Shown: positions 1 through 10,854, counted from the first letter of the stretch. The stretch is DNA of 64,000 bases from Plotosus lineatus (GCA_024760905.1 CM045735.1:31849749-31913748); one strand, 5' to 3'. Numbers and translations are program-made. The notes: generated by a model not told the origin, from the sequence alone.

Positions 1-34
1 CAAGCGCAAATTGTGTCGCGATGCTTCTGAAATT

Positions 35-160
35 CTCACTCACCCATTTACACCTACTAGGGTCACGGGAAGCCTGTTGCCTATGGTGACCAACACTAAG
101 CATAGGCAGGGTACACCCTGAACAGCTTACCAGATCAGTGTAGGGCAACAAACTCATGAC
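35..160 (-). repeat. SINE family S2, 3' half
   Basis: Reverse-orientation tail with ...ctagggtcacgggaagcc... and gggtacaccctgaacagc, matching the shared 3' domain of S2. S2 is the commonest repeat here. Its tRNA-like head reads gtggttagc...cacagcaagaaggtcc, its body has tgggtttcctccgggtactc, and its tail ends in attaggattaagcrgttcagaaaatgaatga. It resembles the fish Mermaid/V-SINE type. Confidence 0.6.
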
Positions 161-562
161 GTCGCTATGATCCCTAACCACTAGTGCCAACCCCACCCAT
201 TACATCTCAGTAAAGTGCAAATTACGACTAAAGGCTCCTGTTCAGAAGAGAGTCGTCAAAAATCTCAGGACTAAAAGTAAATGCCAGCTACGATGGATTT
301 AGCGCAGTTTCATCAAACACGGCCTGTCTGTCATACAATAATCATTAAGAGCTCATCTTTCCTGAGAACAGGTTTTTGAGCTCTTTCGATTGCAGTAACA
401 AATGTCTCCTTGATTGACTTCTGACTCGTGTTTACACCAGTCCCAGTTCAATTATCACTGAAATCCCATCAACATTTGCATGTCTAAAAGGAGCATTCAA
501 GGCACAGTATCATGGTTGGTAGAAGAAAATAGCAGGAATGCTGTTATCAAATAAGACATAAT

Positions 563-707
563 CAATCATCCATTACGGAACCACTTAATCCTAATTAGGG
601 TCATGAGGAGGCTGGCGCCCATCTCAGCCATCTCTGGGCAAGGGTGGGGTACACCCTGTGCAGCTCAACAGGCCATTGCAGGGCCAACACTCACACAACC
701 ATTCAGG
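563..707 (-). repeat. SINE family S2, 3' part
   Basis: Starts with the inverted tail accacttaatcctaattagg, then ctggcgcccatctcagcc and gggtacaccctgtgcagctc. The head and body are missing. Confidence 0.7.
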
Positions 708-835
708 AGACTAGACCAGACATCACTTGTTCATTCATTCATTTACGCTTGATAGGGATTTGCGATACAAGATTTCAACCATCCAGTCCATGTGATCCAT
801 ATCGAGCTCAAAATCCCAATCTTTCAGATTCCAAT

Positions 836-836
836 C

Positions 837-864
<28 letters not shown>
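836..864. repeat. (TA)n microsatellite
   Basis: About 28 bp of alternating TA within otherwise unremarkable flank. Confidence 0.9.
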
Positions 865-868
<4 letters not shown>

Positions 869-910
869 ACACATAAAATTGGGCAAAAATCACAACCCTT
901 TAACTTTTGG

Positions 911-1119
911 CAGGATGGTGTGTTTTCATGCACACATCCACCTCACAGCAAGAAGGTCCTGGGTTCACGTCCCAGGCTTGGGTATTTCTATGTGGTATTT
1001 GCACTTTCTCCTCATGTTTCTATGGATTTCCTCCGGGAACTCTGGTTTCCTCCACCAGTCCAAGACATGCACATTAAGCTAAGAGGCTGTTCCAAATTGA
1101 CCCTTGGGATGAATGTGAA

Positions 1120-1161
<42 letters not shown>

Positions 1162-1285
1162 GCACTGCAATGGTCTGGTGAGCTGTTCAGGGTATATCTT
1201 GCCTTCCCCCAGTGTCGGCTGAAATAAGCACCAGCCTAGTAGGATTAGGCAGTTCAGAAAATGAGTTTGTCAGTGAATTTCCTTA
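911..1285 (+). repeat. SINE family S2, near complete, with (GT)n
   Basis: Contains cacagcaagaaggtcctggg, the tttcctccgggaactctggtt body and the tail ggattaggcagttcagaaaa. A (GT)n run at about 1125-1160 occupies the position where the family has a short tgtgtgtg stretch before the tgcaatggtctgg block. Confidence 0.85.
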
Positions 1286-1372
1286 ATTAAATTGTGATAG
1301 AAAAATATTCCAAGAAGCTGTTCAGAGGTTATAAACAAAATCTTTCCACTGAAGAGAGAACTATAAATGTGG

Positions 1373-1471
1373 ACGAACCCTTGTGGAGAGTTGGACTCAA
1401 ACCCCCAACCTTAGGATCAGCGATCCAGCGCCCTATACCACTAGGCCACCACTGCCCACCACTGCCCACCT
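1373..1471 (-). repeat. SINE family S1, head only
   Basis: Inverted tRNA-like head of S1: gtggagagttggactcaaac...gatccagcgccctataccactaggccaccactgccc. The sense strand carries box A-like tggcctagtggt and box B-like ggtttgagtcc. No tail follows, and it abuts an S2 copy. Confidence 0.7.
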
Positions 1472-1655
1472 GGGGCAATTTCAAACAGGCAATGAGCCTA
1501 ATGTGCATGTTTTTGGACTGTAGGAGGAAACTCGAGTATCTGGAGAAAACCCGTGCAAGTGTAGGGAGAACATGTAAACTTCACACATCAGCCTGGGACC
1601 TTCTTGCTGTGGTGTGGATGTGCTAACCACTACACAACCATGCCACACTATACAT
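1472..1655 (-). repeat. SINE family S2, head and body
   Basis: Inverted body ggggcaatttcaaacagg...gtttttggactgtaggaggaaac and head ccttcttgctgtggtgtgg...ccactacacaaccatgcc. Confidence 0.75.
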
Positions 1656-1751
1656 TATATTCTAAAAATATAAATAAAAGATGCTTAAATATATGGCCTC
1701 ATACAGCATACTCATATATTTAGATGACAGGCAATAATTCCACTCACCTGC

Positions 1752-1945
1752 ACACCTTGGGGCAATTTGGAACAGGTGATTAGCCGAATGTGCATGTTTT
1801 TCAAGTGTGAGAGGAAACTGGAGTACCTTGCAAGCACAGCGAGAACAGGCAAACCACGCACAAAAAGCTCCGAGCTGAGTCTGGGACTCAAACTCAGGAC
1901 CTTGTTGCTGTGAGATGGACATGCTGATCACTATGCCATCATGAG
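1752..1945 (-). repeat. SINE family S2, head and body
   Basis: Second inverted copy next to the previous one: ggggcaatttggaacaggtgattagcc... through aggaccttgttgctgtgagatggacatgctgatcacta. Confidence 0.75.
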
Positions 1946-2097
1946 ACTCAGTAGTGAGGATTTAATAATTTAAAAAGTGTATATACAGTAATATTATGCT
2001 GTTAATCTGAGCTTCTGTGCTCATGCTAACAACACGTACTAGCATAACAAATTGAATACTACTACTATGATACCGAGCTCGGGTGCACTTTAGGGTG

Positions 2098-2545
2098 AGC
2101 GCACTTTACAAGAAGAATCAGAGCTGTCCCTATTTTGTGAGGAGGATATGGTTGTTTAATATCCGTCGGACACTGCTCAAGATGTTTTATGAGTCTGTTG
2201 TTACCAGCACTATCCTCCATGCTGTTGCATGCTGGGGCAGCAGGCTGAGGTTTGCAGATGCAAACAGACTAAACAAACTGATCCGCAAGACTGATAACAT
2301 TGTGGGGATGGGACTGGACTCTCTGACTGTAGTGTCGAAGAGGCGAATGTCCATAATAAAGACAATGTTGAACAATACCTCCCACCCGCTTCACAACCTG
2401 CTAATCAGTCACAGGAGCAGGTTCAGTGAGAGACTGATACTGTACCACCGAAATGCCCCACTGAAAGACACAGGAAATCATTCCTACCCGTGAACATTAA
2501 ACTGCACTGTGAAATGTTGCCTGGTGTACAATAGGAAATTATCCA
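2098..2545 (+). mobile_element. LINE fragment, C-terminal end of reverse transcriptase ORF
   Basis: Open frame to 2493 reading LLKMFYESVVTSTILHAVAC, WGSRLRFADANRLNKLIRKT, VGMGLDSLTVVSKRRM and HPLHNLLISHRSRFSERL. This is the C-terminal thumb and tail region of fish LINE polymerases of the L2/Rex1 type, where MFYQSVV...CWGG and LIRKA...VG are typical. The catalytic core is absent (5' truncated). Frame is open over 136 codons, suggesting fairly recent insertion. The clade call is from memory of the family. Confidence 0.7.
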
Positions 2546-2590
2546 ATTTCACCTAATTGGTGTAAAAAATATTGAATTAATTATTGCCTG

Positions 2591-2915
2591 GGGCAGTGGT
2601 GGCCTAGTGGTATAGGGCGCTGGAACGCTGATCCTAAGCTTGGGGGTTTCAAGATTGTCACTGTTTCCTCAGTGCAGCTAACTGGGTTATCAAAGGCCGA
2701 CCATGTCTCTCACTGTCTATGGTGAGAGGTTCATGTAAAAGAACCATTGTTGACTTTCGACAAGAGTAGCTGCAAAGCTGTCAGCATATTTCTGCCCTGC
2801 GATGGCCTATTTAGCTGTCCAAGGTGTACTCTGCCCTCGCCCGGAGTTGGCTGGGATGGGCGCCAGCCTCCCCGTGACCCTAATTAGAATTAAGCAGTTA
2901 CAGAAAATGATGTTG
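2591..2915 (+). repeat. SINE family S1, near complete
   Basis: Head gggcagtggtggcctagtgg, body ctgggttatcaaaggccgac and agaaccattgttgactttcg, tail ccctcgcccggagttggctg then attaagcagttacagaaaatg. The tail is the same 3' domain as S2. Confidence 0.85.
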
Positions 2916-2934
2916 ATAATTATTGCCTGCAAAT

Positions 2935-3462
2935 AATGCGCTGTTGCCAAGTGTCTGTTCTGTCAAGTGATTGGCAGCGTAACCATGTAATACCCTTCCA
3001 TATCAGTAGATGGCAGCAGGTACCTAATTGCTTTGTACTTTGAGAAAAGAGAATTCGTTATTCATGGTGCGTCAGGTAGCGGTGACAGTGGCATTATGGC
3101 TAGCGAGACTATACAGTGATAACGATGGAGACGTTTATGAAAAGGAAAGATTCTAACTCTGAATTGGACCGTGGACAAAATTTGGGCCCAGATGAAGGCA
3201 CAAGTATGAGCGGGGGTCCAAAAAAAGCAAAGACAGTTAGCTCAAGCAAAGTCTGAGTGAGTAGAAAGATGAACAATTATAAAATACTTTTTCTTTGTGT
3301 TTATTTGACTTCTGTTGAAGACACTTATGAGAACGACTTTATATTATCAATATAGGCTACAGAGTTAATTTTTTTGAACAGTTCCTTCTGGTGTGCCTCG
3401 TGATTTTGTCAATGAAAAAAATGTTTCTTGGGTCAAAAAAGGTTGAAAAACACTGCTGTAGT
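2935..3462 (+). mobile_element. hAT-like transposon remnant with transposase N-terminus
   Basis: A short ORF at 3125-3256 encodes 43 residues starting METFMKRKDSNSE and ending GGPKKAKTVSSSKV. This is the lysine-rich opening seen in hAT (ZBED/Charlie-like) transposases. The right end ttgaaaaacactgctgtag at 3442-3461 resembles hAT termini (CAGTGTTTTTCAACC inverted). The BED finger and catalytic core are missing, so it is a deletion derivative. No clean 8-bp target duplication was located. Confidence 0.5.
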
Positions 3463-3671
3463 CTATCCGTGACCCTAAAAGTAGGATTAAGTGATTGGGT
3501 AAATGAGTGAGTGAGTGTATAGCTTAATCATAATATAAATAAATAAATAATAAAACAGCTTGATGTACTTGTGCATCCTTAAATATATGGAGTGTAACAT
3601 TTGAAAGAAGCTATTACGAGGAATTAAGTTTGGAATCAATGAAAGATTTTTCAATGATCTATAATTATTAC

Positions 3672-3875
3672 AAAAATGTTGATTATTTGTCAGATCCTGA
3701 GCTGTTTATATAAACGCAGAGAACGGGTCTGCTCTCATGGAAGTTGTCATCTTGCCATACAGGCTTGGAATGGGAAGGGCCAGACATTAAATTTGAGTAA
3801 GTTGCAATTTGAAACCTCACCACTAGATGATAGTACACACTACCAAATTTTACACACTGTCTCTTTAAAGCATGT
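3672..3875 (+). repeat. Dispersed repeat X, copy 1
   Basis: Shares gaaacctcaccactagatga and acacactgtctctttaaag with the copy at 42160-42420 and with a common fish non-autonomous element. It ends within about 50 bp of the unc5d exon donor at 3923. Confidence 0.55.
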
Positions 3876-3922
3876 AAGAATAAACTGCTTGTTGGCTTAG
3901 TGTTTGGATATTTGCAAGTCAC

Positions 3923-4144
3923 CTGGAAAGAATGCGGTGTGTCGTTCATGCAGTAAACCCGGAGTGTGTAAACGTCACCATCTGAGCTTCCGAACACTGC
4001 AATACGAAGTCGTTTAACTGCAGATTCACTGATGGGCACTCCAACCAGAGCATAACGACCTGGCTGATCCACAAGCAAAAAGCAGCAGCGTGCTTCTAGG
4101 ATGCAGTAACATGTAGAGCTTTCCTCTTTCATCCAGATTAAATC
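3923..4144 (-). CDS. unc5d: unc5d exon: end of ZU5 and start of UPA
   Basis: A 222-nt exon of 74 whole codons, phase 0-0, acceptor tgtgttggcag, donor TTTCCAG|gtgact. It reads DLIWMKEESSTCYCILEARC, then the ZU5 end LLVDQPGRYALVGVPISESA, then the UPA start VKRLRIAVFGSS and LRVYCMNDTPHSFQ. UPA packs against ZU5 and the death domain in the closed form of UNC5. A dispersed repeat ends about 50 bp beyond the donor. The next exon (rest of UPA) was not found between 1 and 3900, so that intron continues out of the window. Confidence 0.95.
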
Positions 4145-4367
4145 CTGCCAACACACATGTATGGAAAGAAAAGTGTAAAGCTTCCACTAGTTACTTAATA
4201 CATCACATCCAAACAGTCATGGTCAGAAAGCATGAATTAAAACACAGGAATTAACTTGTTTTTCAGAAGAAAAATGGTCCAATATTTCTTATACATTCAT
4301 AACTCATAGCAGTTACGCAGCATATACTCCACAGAAGCAGCACAGTCGGATTGGTTCACTATCTTGG

Positions 4368-4407
<40 letters not shown>

Positions 4408-5590
4408 GAATCGAAATCACTTGGTGCTGGCGGCATTCTCATTCTCATGTCTTAAAATAAAAATAAATAAATAAAATAAACTATAATGTGGAAAAACCTG
4501 TACACAGCAGGTATTAGTTCTATTTTTGTGGTCTATATATTAAATTCTAAAATTCTCAAGTTAAATTCTATAGCTTAACTAATCTGCACCTGTCATGATT
4601 AAAGATATTTAAAAATAAACTACACAAAATTGAATTTTACTTTATTTATTTATTTTTTTTCTGGTCGGAATACAGTACAGTACTGTATATCAAAAGTATG
4701 TTTCTGTGTAAAATATACAAAAAACTGCCCCATGTTTGGAAATCATGCATCTGTCATAATTTTAAAATAAATGTAAAATAACATGAATAGTGATAATAAC
4801 GACAACAACAGTAAATAAATACATGAATAAACAAATAAATAAAAGATTATAATCTCATTTTCATGTGCGTTCTTGCTTACGTCTCGTGTGCTTATGTGTA
4901 GTAATAATAGTAAAACAATGATCCACGTCAGGCTTGGCGGCTGGCACTGAATTTATTAACTTATTCAATTACAATTAGATGTTCCATTATAAAACTCTTC
5001 TCAACTGAAATTAACAACATAAACAAACAAACCAAAATCCAAAAAACCAAAAAATAAAATAAATGACACACAAACATTTAACATTTTCTAGAACAGTTCA
5101 TTTAACCACAATTATTTAATTTACTCGTTTAAATATCCGATTTTTATGCATTTATTTACTCCACTATACAAATTTTAGTCATTTATTTGCCACACATTTA
5201 TACTCGCACACACTCACAGTAAGTACCAGGTCACTATGAGAGCCTGTTTATTCAATCCCTGTCTCACTTTCCTGCTCCTCAAATTACATGGACTAATTGT
5301 GATTGTACAATTTCCCATTTTCGAAATTTCAGTGAAGCAACGCACCCAAGGTGACTACAAACACAGTCGTGGGTTACGATGCATATTCACTGTATATACT
5401 TAGGCAATGCAACGGCTTCATTTCTCAGATGAATCAAAACTGACCCTGATAATGCACATCATAAATAATCAAAAACTCTGCTCAACTCGCAGACAGTTAC
5501 CTAAACAACATTCGGCATTTATTGTTCTCATTTTACATTGCACCGACATTCAGGGCAACATTGTACAGCCTTAGAGGGTAAGCAAGGGCA
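4145..5590. other. unc5d intron, AT-rich, no gene seen
   Basis: AT-rich intron with a 32-bp poly(A) at 4371-4402 and several aataaataaata stretches. No SINE, exon or conserved motif was recognised. Confidence 0.6.
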
Positions 5591-5599
5591 GAGGATTAT

Positions 5600-5860
5600 C
5601 CGAGGTGGGAAAAAAAGCAAGAAGGTCTCAGGTTTGAATCCTGGCCTTGGAACGTCCTGTGTGGAGGTTGCATGTTTTCTCTGTGCTTGCATGGGTTTCC
5701 TCTGGGTACTCCAGTTGCCTCCCACAGTGCAAAGACATGCACTGTAGGCTGATTGGCTGTTCCAGATTGTCCCTGGGCATGGATGTGAATGTTTTTGTGT
5801 ATTGGCCCTGCAATGGTCTGGCGAGCTGGTCAGGGTGTACCCTGCCTTTGAAAAGTATCA
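5600..5860 (+). repeat. SINE family S2, head and body
   Basis: gcaagaaggtctcaggtttgaatcctggcc, then gggtttcctctgggtactcc and ccctgcaatggtctggcgagctggtcagggtgtaccctgcc. The tail is lost. Confidence 0.8.
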
Positions 5861-5892
5861 TATAAAATGGGTTGCAGATAACAGATCATAGT

Positions 5893-6152
5893 GTATGCTG
5901 ACGCTTATCTCAGCCAATGTATACTTTGAACAGCTTGTCAAGACTATTGTCGGGCCAATCGCACATAGGGGAAATTTGTAACAGACAATTAGTCTACTTT
6001 GTATATTTTTGGACTGAAGAAGGAAACTGGAGTACTCGGGTCAAACAGAGCAAGCACAAAGAAAACATGCAAACTCCAGCGCAGAGGTATTCTGGGCCCG
6101 GGAATCGAACCCAGGACCTTTCTTGCTGTGAGGTGGACATGCTAACCACTGC
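5893..6152 (-). repeat. SINE family S2, near complete
   Basis: Inverted copy with acagcttgtcaagactattg, tttttggactgaagaaggaaac and ccaggacctttcttgctgtgaggtggacatgctaaccact. It faces the S2 copy at 5600-5860, making an inverted pair. Confidence 0.8.
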
Positions 6153-6328
6153 TTAGCAAGTTTTATATTTGAAATGTGGGAGGTTTTTTTTGATCATTCA
6201 GTATATTTTTCAAACTTCTATGAAATTATTTATTATAAATATACACTATATTCATTGAAGCTTGACTAGTTTTAAATGGATTCTCTTAATGCATAATAAA
6301 ATGAGTTAACATAGTTTGATGGACTAAA

Positions 6329-6344
6329 TAACAACAACAACAAC

Positions 6345-6396
<52 letters not shown>
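6329..6396. repeat. (AAC)n/(AAT)n microsatellite touching a splice donor
   Basis: About 68 bp of aac then aat repeats. On the transcript it is (ATT)n starting at position +3 of the intron after the ZU5 exon at 6398-6560. Confidence 0.95.
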
Positions 6397-6397
<1 letters not shown>

Positions 6398-6560
6398 CTC
6401 CCAGTTGTTTCCATGTGTTTGTCTCTTCAGCCTGATACTCCAGTCCTCTGAGACATCTACACTGTGTGATATTGTCATAGCAACCGGACAAGACAGAATG
6501 ACACCTGGTGGACCAAATGATACCTCAGGACCCAAAAGAACCTCATCATCTGAGAGTGCA
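6398..6560 (-). CDS. unc5d: unc5d exon: ZU5 domain, middle
   Basis: A 163-nt exon, phase 2 in and 0 out, acceptor tgtttacag, donor GGGAG|gtatta. It encodes ALSDDEVLLGPEVSFGPPGV, then ILSCPVAMTISHSVDVSEDW, then SIRLKRQTHGNNWE. The pattern LxPxVxxGPPG followed by RPV-type and HC/HS-type strands and the closing N-WE is the ZU5 signature of UNC5 receptors. The TTG codon at LLG is not a start. The donor is fused to a trinucleotide (ATT)n microsatellite, so the intron from position +3 onward is repeat. Confidence 0.94.
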
Positions 6561-6877
6561 CTGTAAACAGAAAGCAGGAAAGACAGACCATAGTAAATGA
6601 TTTAATATTCCTAATTGTAACCGGACTAGGCTCTGCAATGGACTGTCAGGCTGTGTGGGGTGTTTCCTGCTTTATTTGGCTGAAGTGTTGTGGATAATAA
6701 ACAAAGAACCACAATATAGCTGTTGACAAACACAGACCTACACCGAGTCACTGAATATGATCAAATATTCAAGCTGACTATGGCGTACATTGTCCCCTCT
6801 GTTCTTAGGCCGTGCACTCTGTATTTGCCCATAGTACCTGTGTACTGTACGAGCTTATTAAATACAAATTCTTTCAT

Positions 6878-6925
6878 TTTTTTGAACTGCTTAATCCTCA
6901 CTGGCACCGGATGAAGGCAGGGTAT
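6878..6925 (-). repeat. SINE 3' tail fragment
   Basis: tgaactgcttaatcctcactggcaccggatgaaggcagggta is a short inverted S1/S2 tail. It is followed at 6926-6950 by three aatcag units. Confidence 0.5.
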
Positions 6926-7034
6926 CAGAATCAGAATCAGAACACTTTATTGATCACCTGAGGAAATTGTGTGCACACAGTTGCTCCACACGAGCAGGAG
7001 TGAGATAGTCTTGATAGAAAATTGACAAATATTT

Positions 7035-7258
7035 ATTAATTGATTTTCTGAATCGCTTAATCCTAGTTATGATTGCAGGAAAGCTAGTGTTCATCTGAGC
7101 CGACTCTGGGCGAGTGGGGACAGAGTAAATCCTGGACAGCTCGCCAGGCCATCGCAGGGCAGAAACACGCTGACGGCTATACAGATTCTTTTGATGAAAG
7201 TCAGTTATGGATCTTTTACAGCCTTTCCCCTTATACAGTGGAGACATGACCGGCATTT
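7035..7258 (-). repeat. SINE family S1, 3' part and body
   Basis: Inverted tail tttctgaatcgcttaatcctag, gagccgactctgggcgag, then cagaaacacgctgacggct and the ...gagacatgaccggc body. Confidence 0.8.
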
Positions 7259-7289
7259 AAAAAAATAATGCTCTGAGCACTATTTCATC

Positions 7290-7450
7290 AGGGGACAGTG
7301 GTAGCCTGGGGAGGGTAAGGTGCTGGATTACCGATCCTAAGGTTGTGGGTTCAAGTTCCACAACCAACTGGTTGTCACTTCTGTTCCTACCCCATTGCAA
7401 CTAACTGGGTTATCAAAGACCAGTCATGTCTCTCACTGTCTATGGTGAGA
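7290..7450 (+). repeat. SINE family S1, head and body
   Basis: ggacagtggtagcctgggga...ggttgtgggttcaagttcc, then aactgggttatcaaagacca and ctcactgtctatggtgagag. It breaks off directly into an S2 copy. Confidence 0.75.
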
Positions 7451-7865
7451 GGCTGTGGGTGGTTTGGTGCCTCAGTGGTTGGCACTGTCTCTTCACAGAG
7501 AGAAGGTTCTGGGTTCGAATCAAGAGCTTTTCAATATGAAGTTTGCACATTCTCCCCATGCTTCCGTAGGTTTTCTCTGGATGCTCCATCTTTCGCACAC
7601 AATCCAAAGACATACACAGTGTGTGAAGGTGAGCACGAAGGGTTGTTTGGAATGGTGAGCATGAATGGTTGTTTGTGTGTGCATTACCCCTGCAACAGAC
7701 TGGCACCCTGTACAGGGTGTACCTTAAAATGACTATTATAACTTAAAATTACCTCTGGGTTATGGTGTGAATGGTTGTATGTGTTTTGGCCCTGTAATGG
7801 ACCTTATTTTCACCCATAGACAGCTGAGACAGGCTCCAGCCTTAACGTGACCCGAACAGTAAACC
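7451..7865 (+). repeat. SINE family S2, with repeated 3' part
   Basis: Head ggtgcctcagtggttggcac and agagaaggttctgggttcgaatc, body gttttctctggatgctcc, then cagactggcaccctgtacagggtgtacc. A second stretch from about 7755 repeats the gtgtgaatggttg...gctgagacaggctccagcc tail, so the 3' domain is present twice. Confidence 0.7.
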
Positions 7866-8199
7866 TGTTGAATGAATCCGATTATAATGATGAAATCAAC
7901 CAGGTCCACAACAATAAATTCAACTGGTTTGGCACTAAACAGGCTATTTCACTAAAGTAAAAGCTCAATGTTATTCTTTGTGTGTCGGACATGTTTGACA
8001 TCCCCAGACTCAATCTGGAAACACTACAGTGCTAAAGTCTTTCAGATTCAGCTCCCCAACAAACACAAGCGAGAACCGATAACTGCAAATATGGTATTGT
8101 TGATCAAATGTGCGTGGTTGGACAATTGAAGGTTTTCAGGGATCAATATGTCTCTTAAAGTACACAGTTTTGTTCTTAACTAGAAAATAGGGACTGGGT
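7866..8199. other. unc5d intron, no feature recognised
   Basis: Low-complexity-free intronic sequence; no exon, SINE or transposon similarity seen. Confidence 0.5.
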
Positions 8200-8345
8200 G
8201 ACATGTGGACACAGCATGCAGCAAAACATCCTCACAGCTCAAGCATCTCGAGTTCAATCCTGGGCTCCTCTGGGTTCTCTGATTTCCTACTCGGTCCTGC
8301 CAAGTCCAAAATTCACTCAAGCCAATAAAGTGCTAATCTCATAAA
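8200..8345 (+). repeat. Degenerate SINE S2 head and body
   Basis: catgcagcaaaacatcctcacagctcaagcatctcgagttcaatcctgggctcctctgggttctctgatttcc follows the S2 order but is strongly diverged. Confidence 0.4.
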
Positions 8346-8561
8346 AAGCATTAGGGAAGTCTGGAGAAATTCAGCCTACAGCCTATAAAAATCTTTAACT
8401 GTGATGTCACAGAACAGCTTTATAAATCTGGTTGAGTTAAACTTCTTAATCTTAAGATCCCTTTAAACTACACTGAACAATTCGGACATCAATCTGAACA
8501 TGAACAGGAGGAGCTGGTGCATCATGAACATCACAGAAAACTTCACTACGGACTGGTGTAC

Positions 8562-8760
8562 AGTCAGGACATTTGGAGGACTCCCATATCCAAAGCGACT
8601 TACATTTATCCTTTAATATACAGCTGAGCATTTCAGGCTGAAGGGCCTTAGTCAATGGCCCAACAGTGGCAGCTTGGTGGTACTGGGGCTTAAACCCCTG
8701 TCTTTCATATCAGTAACCCACAGCCCCAACCACTGAGCTGCCACAACCCTTAATATGCAG
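8562..8760 (-). repeat. SINE family S5
   Basis: S5 reads here as ccaaagcgacttacatttatc...caatggcccaacagtggcag...gggcttaaacccctg...gtaacccacagccccaaccactgagctgccac, a common fish SINE with a tRNA-like head on the minus strand. This is the best-preserved copy in the window. Confidence 0.7.
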
Positions 8761-8944
8761 TAAAAAGTATTTCAAAGTGTGCACAATTGCCTTGACTGAT
8801 TAAGAATAAAACTTGGAGCCGTTGACCCCAGACGCAGACGCTTCATCGGATAATTCCTCGGACAGAAATACAAAGTCCCGCCACGGTACCCTTGGGTTCT
8901 GAAACTGTATTCATGTTATGAATTAACTACTTAATTAACTTATA

Positions 8945-9280
8945 CGGGCAGTGCTGGTCTAGTGGTCTAGGGCGCTGGATCGCTCATCCAAAGGTTGGGG
9001 GTTCGAGTCCCACTCTCCACAAGGTTGTCACGGCCCCCCCCCCCCCCAGTGCAGATAACTGGCTTATCAAAGGATGGCCGAGGTGTATGTTGTGAGGCAT
9101 GTAAAAGAACCATTGCTGACTTTCGACAAGAGTAGCTGCAAAGCTGTCGGCGTGTTTCTGCCCTGCGATGGCCTGGCGAGCTGTCCAGGGTGTACTCTGC
9201 CCTCGCCCAAAGTTGGTTGGGACGGGCGCCAGCCTCCCTGTGACCCTAAATAGGATGAAACGCTTACAGAAATGAAATTA
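8945..9280 (+). repeat. SINE family S1, complete
   Basis: Head gggcagtgctggtctagtgg with gggttcgagtcccactctcc, a C-run, ctggcttatcaaaggatggc body, tail gggcgccagcctccctgtga then cgcttacagaaatgaaatt. Confidence 0.88.
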
Positions 9281-9299
9281 ACTTATACATCTAAGTTTT

Positions 9300-9560
9300 T
9301 CATTCATTAATTTTCTGAACCGTTTAATTCTAATTAAAGTCTCAGGGAGGTTGGCACCAGTCTCAGCCGACTCAGAACAGCTTGCCAGGCCATCGTAGGG
9401 CGTAAACACACTGACAAGCAATCCAATGACCTACTGTTTACAAATGACAGAAATGGTTATTTTAAATGCAGTTACAACTCAGTGATAGGTGGGCTTGACC
9501 CCCTGAATACTTCGGCTCGGTAGTCCAGCGGCCTACCACTGGGCCATCACTGCCCCCAAC
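9300..9560 (-). repeat. SINE family S1, degenerate
   Basis: Inverted tail ttttctgaaccgtttaattc and cagctgccagg-type segment, then gggcgtaaacacactgacaa; the head ends agtccagcggcctaccactgggccatcactgcccc. Confidence 0.7.
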
Positions 9561-9960
9561 ATGAAAGTTATGTTAAGGTTATTTGTTAGCTCGAAAGTTA
9601 TTATTCAGCTCTAGAACAGCAATGTATGACTCTCCCTGGTTTGCAGTGTCGCCAGTGTCCAATCTGATGAATGTGCACATGTGCCAACCTCATTTTCTAC
9701 GATTATGCTGAAAAACGTATAAAATAAAATGCTGTCCTTTTTTGCTAAGCTGCCCATACAAACCACTTATGTACCTCAGGCTTGGGGAATGTTGGAAAAA
9801 TTAATATTTCTTTCAACGTTTCCTCTTGGGAAACATTCGGCGACCTCCCCTTCATCCTTGGTACATACAGTTAGGATTAATTATCTCATTGCAGGCACTT
9901 GAAAGTTAACAGTCAGTTCAAAGTTCATGTGTTGGAAGACTTTTATTCTTTGTTCAGAGA
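9561..9960. other. unc5d intron, no feature recognised
   Basis: Intronic sequence with no identifiable repeat or exon. Confidence 0.5.
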
Positions 9961-9963
9961 TGC

Positions 9964-9964
9964 A

Positions 9965-10019
<55 letters not shown>
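9964..10019. repeat. (CA)n microsatellite
   Basis: About 55 bp uninterrupted; (TG)n on the unc5d transcript. Confidence 0.97.
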
Positions 10020-10022
<3 letters not shown>

Positions 10023-10499
10023 TATTTAATTATAATAAAGAATAAGTTACGTGCACTGACAAACAATGTCCAAGGTCAATTATAGTTCATTTAATGATAA
10101 TAATTAAACTGAAACTACTTCAGTAATGCAATTAGTATGGGTGGTATTGGAGATCATGCAAACAAATTCGTTCTACTTTTGCCTCTTTTTTAATTACTGT
10201 ACCGAATATATTAGATGGGCGGGTTAAAAGACTTACTAATTGATTCAGTGCTACACTTCAAAACAACGTTCAATAACTCACAGGTGACTGTAGGGAGAAA
10301 ACGAAAATGCCAGAATAGTATTAACAACAAAGTTAGCTACAGTTAATTGCTAATAATTACTGGGTAATTAGTCTATTATAACAATTTATTTATTTTTTTG
10401 ACGATTCACGCTTGTTTATGAGCTACACAATAATTATGAACTTTCATTCTGTATATTTCTCTCCAAGAGATGACAACAACTAGCTTTTGTATTCACAAA
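10020..10499. other. unc5d intron, AT-rich, no feature recognised
   Basis: AT-rich sequence without recognisable repeat or exon. Confidence 0.5.
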
Positions 10500-10760
10500 A
10501 TTGAGCGGCTTATCAGACCATCACAGGGCCGTCACACACAACGATTCACACTTACACTCATACCTATGGGTTATTTATAACAGCCAATGAGCTGAGTGTG
10601 CATGTCTTTGGACTGAAGGAGGAAACTGGAGTACCTGGAGCAAACTGATGCAAGCATCGCGAGAACATGTAAACTCCACACAGAAAACACAGTAGCCCCG
10701 GATCTTCTTGCTGTGGGGCGGATGTGCTCACCACAATGCAACTGTGTTACCCCATACAGT
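10500..10760 (-). repeat. SINE family S2, near complete
   Basis: cagaccatcacagggccgtc, tttggactgaaggaggaaactggagtacc, then gatcttcttgctgtggggcggatgtgctcaccac. Confidence 0.82.
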
Positions 10761-10854
10761 ATATAAGAGGCACTCAAATATGTATATTTTTAATTTTGGT
10801 TTTGAAATACCATATTCATCCCAAAAGGGACAGTATTTCCTCTGCAATTAACTC

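Noticed and set aside
1..3900. Search for the next unc5d exon (rest of UPA)
   Set aside because: No minus-strand frame with the expected LEEPK...HFKG...L-type pattern; region is SINE, LINE and hAT sequence.
8945..9060. tRNA-like sequences with box A and box B
   Set aside because: They are SINE heads (families S1-S5), followed by SINE bodies, and repeated dozens of times; no cloverleaf with a proper acceptor stem was seen.
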